Program-made: the position numbers and the translations under genes
Assembly: GCF_002179555.1 (NCBI RefSeq)
Contig: NZ_NHOU01000017.1
Coordinates: forward strand, 16,696 to 80,695
DNA from: Salinicola salarius
GTDB taxonomy: Bacteria; Pseudomonadota; Gammaproteobacteria; Pseudomonadales; Halomonadaceae
Length of the DNA: 64,000 nt
Reading direction: 5' to 3'
Notes under the pieces: generated by a model
Database searches by the model: none
The model's input: only the letters and a program-made list of their open reading frames with translations
Told to the model about the DNA's origin: nothing
Shown here: positions 62,056 to 64,000 of the stretch, in pieces
How positions within the stretch are numbered: the first letter of the stretch is position 1
Layout: each line of letters begins with the position of its first letter

Positions 62056-63162
62056 ATGAGTTCTCTGAGCCAGCACAAGGCGTTCATCTTATTGCTGACG
62101 CTAGTGTCCATCGCCTTCGTTTGGTTGCTGTTGCCGTTCTACGGTGCCGTGCTCTGGGCGGTGATACTGGCGATCCTGTTCCAGCCCATGCATCGGCGGC
62201 TGGAGGCCCGGCTGAAAGGGCACCGCAACGTGGCAGCGCTGGTCAGCGTGATGGCCTGCGTGTTCATCGTCATCATCCCGATGTCACTGATCTTCGGGGC
62301 TCTGGTGCGGGAGGGCGCCAGCGTCTACCAGCGCGTAGGCAGCGGCGATATCGACTTCAATGACTACATCCAGCAGTTCCAGAGTTCGCTGCCGGCTTCG
62401 GCGCAGACCTGGCTGGGCGACGCCGGCTTCGGCAGCCTTTCCGATATCAGCAATCGTCTGGCATCCGCCCTCGAACAGGGCAGCCAGTTGATCGCCACGC
62501 ACATGCTGAGCATCGGTCAGAACACGCTCCAGTTTCTGGTCAGCGCCGGCATCATGCTCTACCTGCTGTTCTTCCTGTTCCGGGACGGCCGATCCCTGGG
62601 GCAGCACATCCGCATCACGATTCCGCTGAGCGACGAATACACCTACCAGCTCATCGACAAGTTCACCGCCGTGGTGCGTTCCACCGTCAAGGGCAACGTG
62701 ATCATCGCCATCGTGCAGGGTGCGATCGGCGGCGTCGCCTTCTGGGCGCTGGGGATCGAAGCCGCGCTGCTGTGGGGCGTAATGATGGCGTTCCTGTCGC
62801 TGCTGCCGGCGATCGGCTCCGCAATCGTCTGGGTGCCGGTGGCGGCCTATCTCCTGATCACCGGCGCCTACGTCAAAGGGGCGATACTGATCTTCGTCGG
62901 CGTGGTGGTGATCGGGCTCGTCGATAACTTCCTGCGCCCGCCGCTGGTCGGCAAGGAGACCAAGCTGCCTGATTACGTGGTGCTGATCTCCACGGTAGGC
63001 GGAATGACGCTGATGGGTATCAACGGCTTCGTGCTCGGCCCGCTGATCGCCGCGCTGTTCATCGTCGTCTGGTCGCTGTATCGGCAGGAACAGGCGGAAG
63101 CGGAATCGCCGACAGGCGTGGTGGCCTCGGACGAGATTGCCTCGGAGAACCGGGAGCGCTGA
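62056..63162 (+). CDS. AI-2E family transporter (PerM/YdiK-like permease)
   Basis: A 368-residue membrane protein with about eight helices. Hallmarks: early V-L-W-A-V-I-L-A-I-L-F-Q-P near 32-44, L-F-F-L-F-R-D-G near 170-177 and the P-P-L-V-G-K near 295-300, all typical of the AI-2E (UPF0118) family. Despite the name, members include sodium/proton exchangers and uncharacterised exporters. GGAA precedes the ATG at 62056; longer upstream reading overlaps the sRNA and is not homologous. It is monocistronic, ahead of tRNA-Thr. Confidence 0.88.
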   Translation: MSSLSQHKAFILLLTLVSIAFVWLLLPFYGAVLWAVILAILFQPMHRRLEARLKGHRNVAALVSVMACVFIVIIPMSLIFGALVREGASVYQRVGSGDIDFNDYIQQFQSSLPASAQTWLGDAGFGSLSDISNRLASALEQGSQLIATHMLSIGQNTLQFLVSAGIMLYLLFFLFRDGRSLGQHIRITIPLSDEYTYQLIDKFTAVVRSTVKGNVIIAIVQGAIGGVAFWALGIEAALLWGVMMAFLSLLPAIGSAIVWVPVAAYLLITGAYVKGAILIFVGVVVIGLVDNFLRPPLVGKETKLPDYVVLISTVGGMTLMGINGFVLGPLIAALFIVVWSLYRQEQAEAESPTGVVASDEIASENRER

Positions 63163-63244
63163 CCCGGCAGACGCTAGGCGCAGCCAGGCGTGCGGTTTCC
63201 CAGTTGTCCGCCGCGAATTTGATGATTATGATAGGCGCCGCCTG

Positions 63245-63320
63245 GCCGGTATAGCTCAGCTGGCAGAGCAACGCATTCGTAATGCGTAGGTCGGTGGTTC
63301 GAGTCCACTTACCGGCACCA
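63245..63320 (+). tRNA. tRNA-Thr (anticodon CGT)
   Basis: A 76-nt cloverleaf: acceptor stem GCCGGTA / TACCGGC, D-arm with AGCTCAGCTGGCAGAGC, anticodon stem ACGCA / TGCGT with loop TTCGTAA (anticodon CGT, reads ACG), T-arm GTGGTTCGAGTCCAC, and an encoded CCA (63318-63320). A tyrosine integrase starts 95 nt downstream, so its 3' end is a probable attachment site. Confidence 0.97.
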
Positions 63321-63414
63321 GGCATATCAAGGGTTTGCGCCCGATCCTACCTAGTATCACTTCCTTTTTATCCAGTATTTGGCACACTTGCGGTACATCT
63401 CCGCAGGTAACGCT

Positions 63415-63974
63415 ATGGCTACGTTCCAAAAACGCTCCGGTTCCTGGCGAGCGATCATCCGTAAGAAAGGCTATCCCCAGGTCAGTGCCACATTTGATAC
63501 GAAGGCGCAGGCGGAGCGTTGGGCGAAGCAGATCGAAACCGAGATGAGCCAGGCGCGTTTCGTTGACACTCGCGAGGTCGACGCGCTGATGATCGCGGGG
63601 GGGCGCTGGAGCGCTACGAGCGTGAGATCTCGGTGCACAAGAAGAGCTATCGGAACGAGCGATCACGGCTCGCGATTCTCGCGCGGGATCTTGGCCGGTT
63701 CACCCTATCGACGCTCAGGTCATCCGATGTCGCGTCATACCGTGACCAGCGCCTCGAGGTTGCATCGGGCTCGACGGTGCGACGTGACCTAGCGCTGCTG
63801 CCTCACCTGTACACGATCGCGATCAAGGAGTGGGGGATGCCAGTCGACAACCCCTGCGCGAAGATCCGGAAGCCGAAGCTGAACAAGGATCGCGAGCGTC
63901 GTGTGATCGATGGCGAGTTGGCCGATCTGCTCGAGGCGGCTGGGGCTCTTCATGTCGAGATGCCAAAGCTCTGA
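63415..63974 (+). pseudogene. Tyrosine recombinase (phage/island integrase), frameshifted and truncated
   Basis: The N-terminal arm domain reads M-A-T-F-Q-K-R-S-G-S-W-R-A-I-I-R-K-K-G-Y from ATG 63415. At a run of seven G (63597-63603) the frame is one base short (or two long); the core-binding domain continues in another frame as G-A-L-E-R-Y-E-R-E and on through A-S-Y-R-D-Q-R-L. A TGA at 63972-63974 ends it just where the catalytic domain should begin, so the R-H-R-Y residues are missing within the window. The last 26 bases contain TGGACC-N9-GGTCCA, possibly the tip of an inserted element. Integrases of this type use tRNA genes. Confidence 0.82.
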
Positions 63975-64000
63975 AGTGGACCCTATCCATTGGTCCACCT

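Overview
The window is a high-GC chromosomal segment of a gammaproteobacterium. Gene content and protein style (proline-betaine type catabolism with PutP, arsenic island with ArsJ/GAPDH, Rsm-like sRNAs, YeeE/YedE sulfur modules) suggest a halophilic Halomonadaceae member such as Halomonas or Salinicola. This is inference; no rRNA is present. Genes are densely packed and many neighbours overlap by ATGA.

Layout. 1-330: 3' end of an EgtD-like methyltransferase. 0.85-5.7 kb: sulfur/persulfide module (persulfide dioxygenase, SulP transporter, DUF442-type sulfurtransferase, split YeeE/YedE transporter, exported DsrE protein). 5.9-11.8 kb: accessory patchwork with a Met-rich multicopper oxidase set between decayed gene remnants, a cupin, a flavin amine oxidase-like protein and a 5'-nucleotidase. 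12.0-14.1 kb: a second copy of SulP-DUF442-YeeE-YedE, with the first two genes broken (5' truncation, frameshifts, nonsense codon, and a 141-bp MITE between them) and the transporter pair intact. 14.2-19.8 kb: an OmpR/HK two-component system facing a dsbD-tlpA-dsbG operon. 20.2-23.5 kb: Cys-rich copper-binding protein, zinc alcohol dehydrogenase, pyridine nucleotide-disulfide oxidoreductase.

23.7-33.1 kb is a catabolic cluster for N-methylated or hydroxylated proline: etfAB, putP, proC, a TetR regulator with a clear palindromic operator, an N-methylproline demethylase-like flavoprotein, a frameshifted proline racemase-family gene and a pyrroline-2-carboxylate reductase-like enzyme. 33.2-34.1 kb: fluoride riboswitch, crcB and a DUF190 gene. 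34.2-45.4 kb: arsenic island with two divergent-type ars operons (arsR-arsC-arsH-arsB-flavin reductase on +; LMWP-type arsC-arsR-gapdh-arsJ on -) followed by pstSCAB, whose promoter carries a palindrome resembling the second ars operator.

45.6-51.9 kb: a CsrA/RsmA-titrating sRNA candidate, DUF2243 and CtaG membrane proteins, phosphoketolase with acetate kinase, and manganese catalase. 52.3-57.9 kb: an NHEJ locus (LigD and two different Ku proteins). 58.4-63.2 kb: chemoreceptor, small zinc-ribbon proteins, a second Rsm-like sRNA and an AI-2E family permease. 63.2-64.0 kb: tRNA-Thr(CGT) with a broken tyrosine integrase beside it, marking a genomic-island edge.

The most unusual signal is distributed. 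At about a dozen places, gene ends or intergenic gaps carry short (12-25 bp), diverged tandem duplications, often with the stop codon inside the duplicated unit. I know of no described element that explains them.
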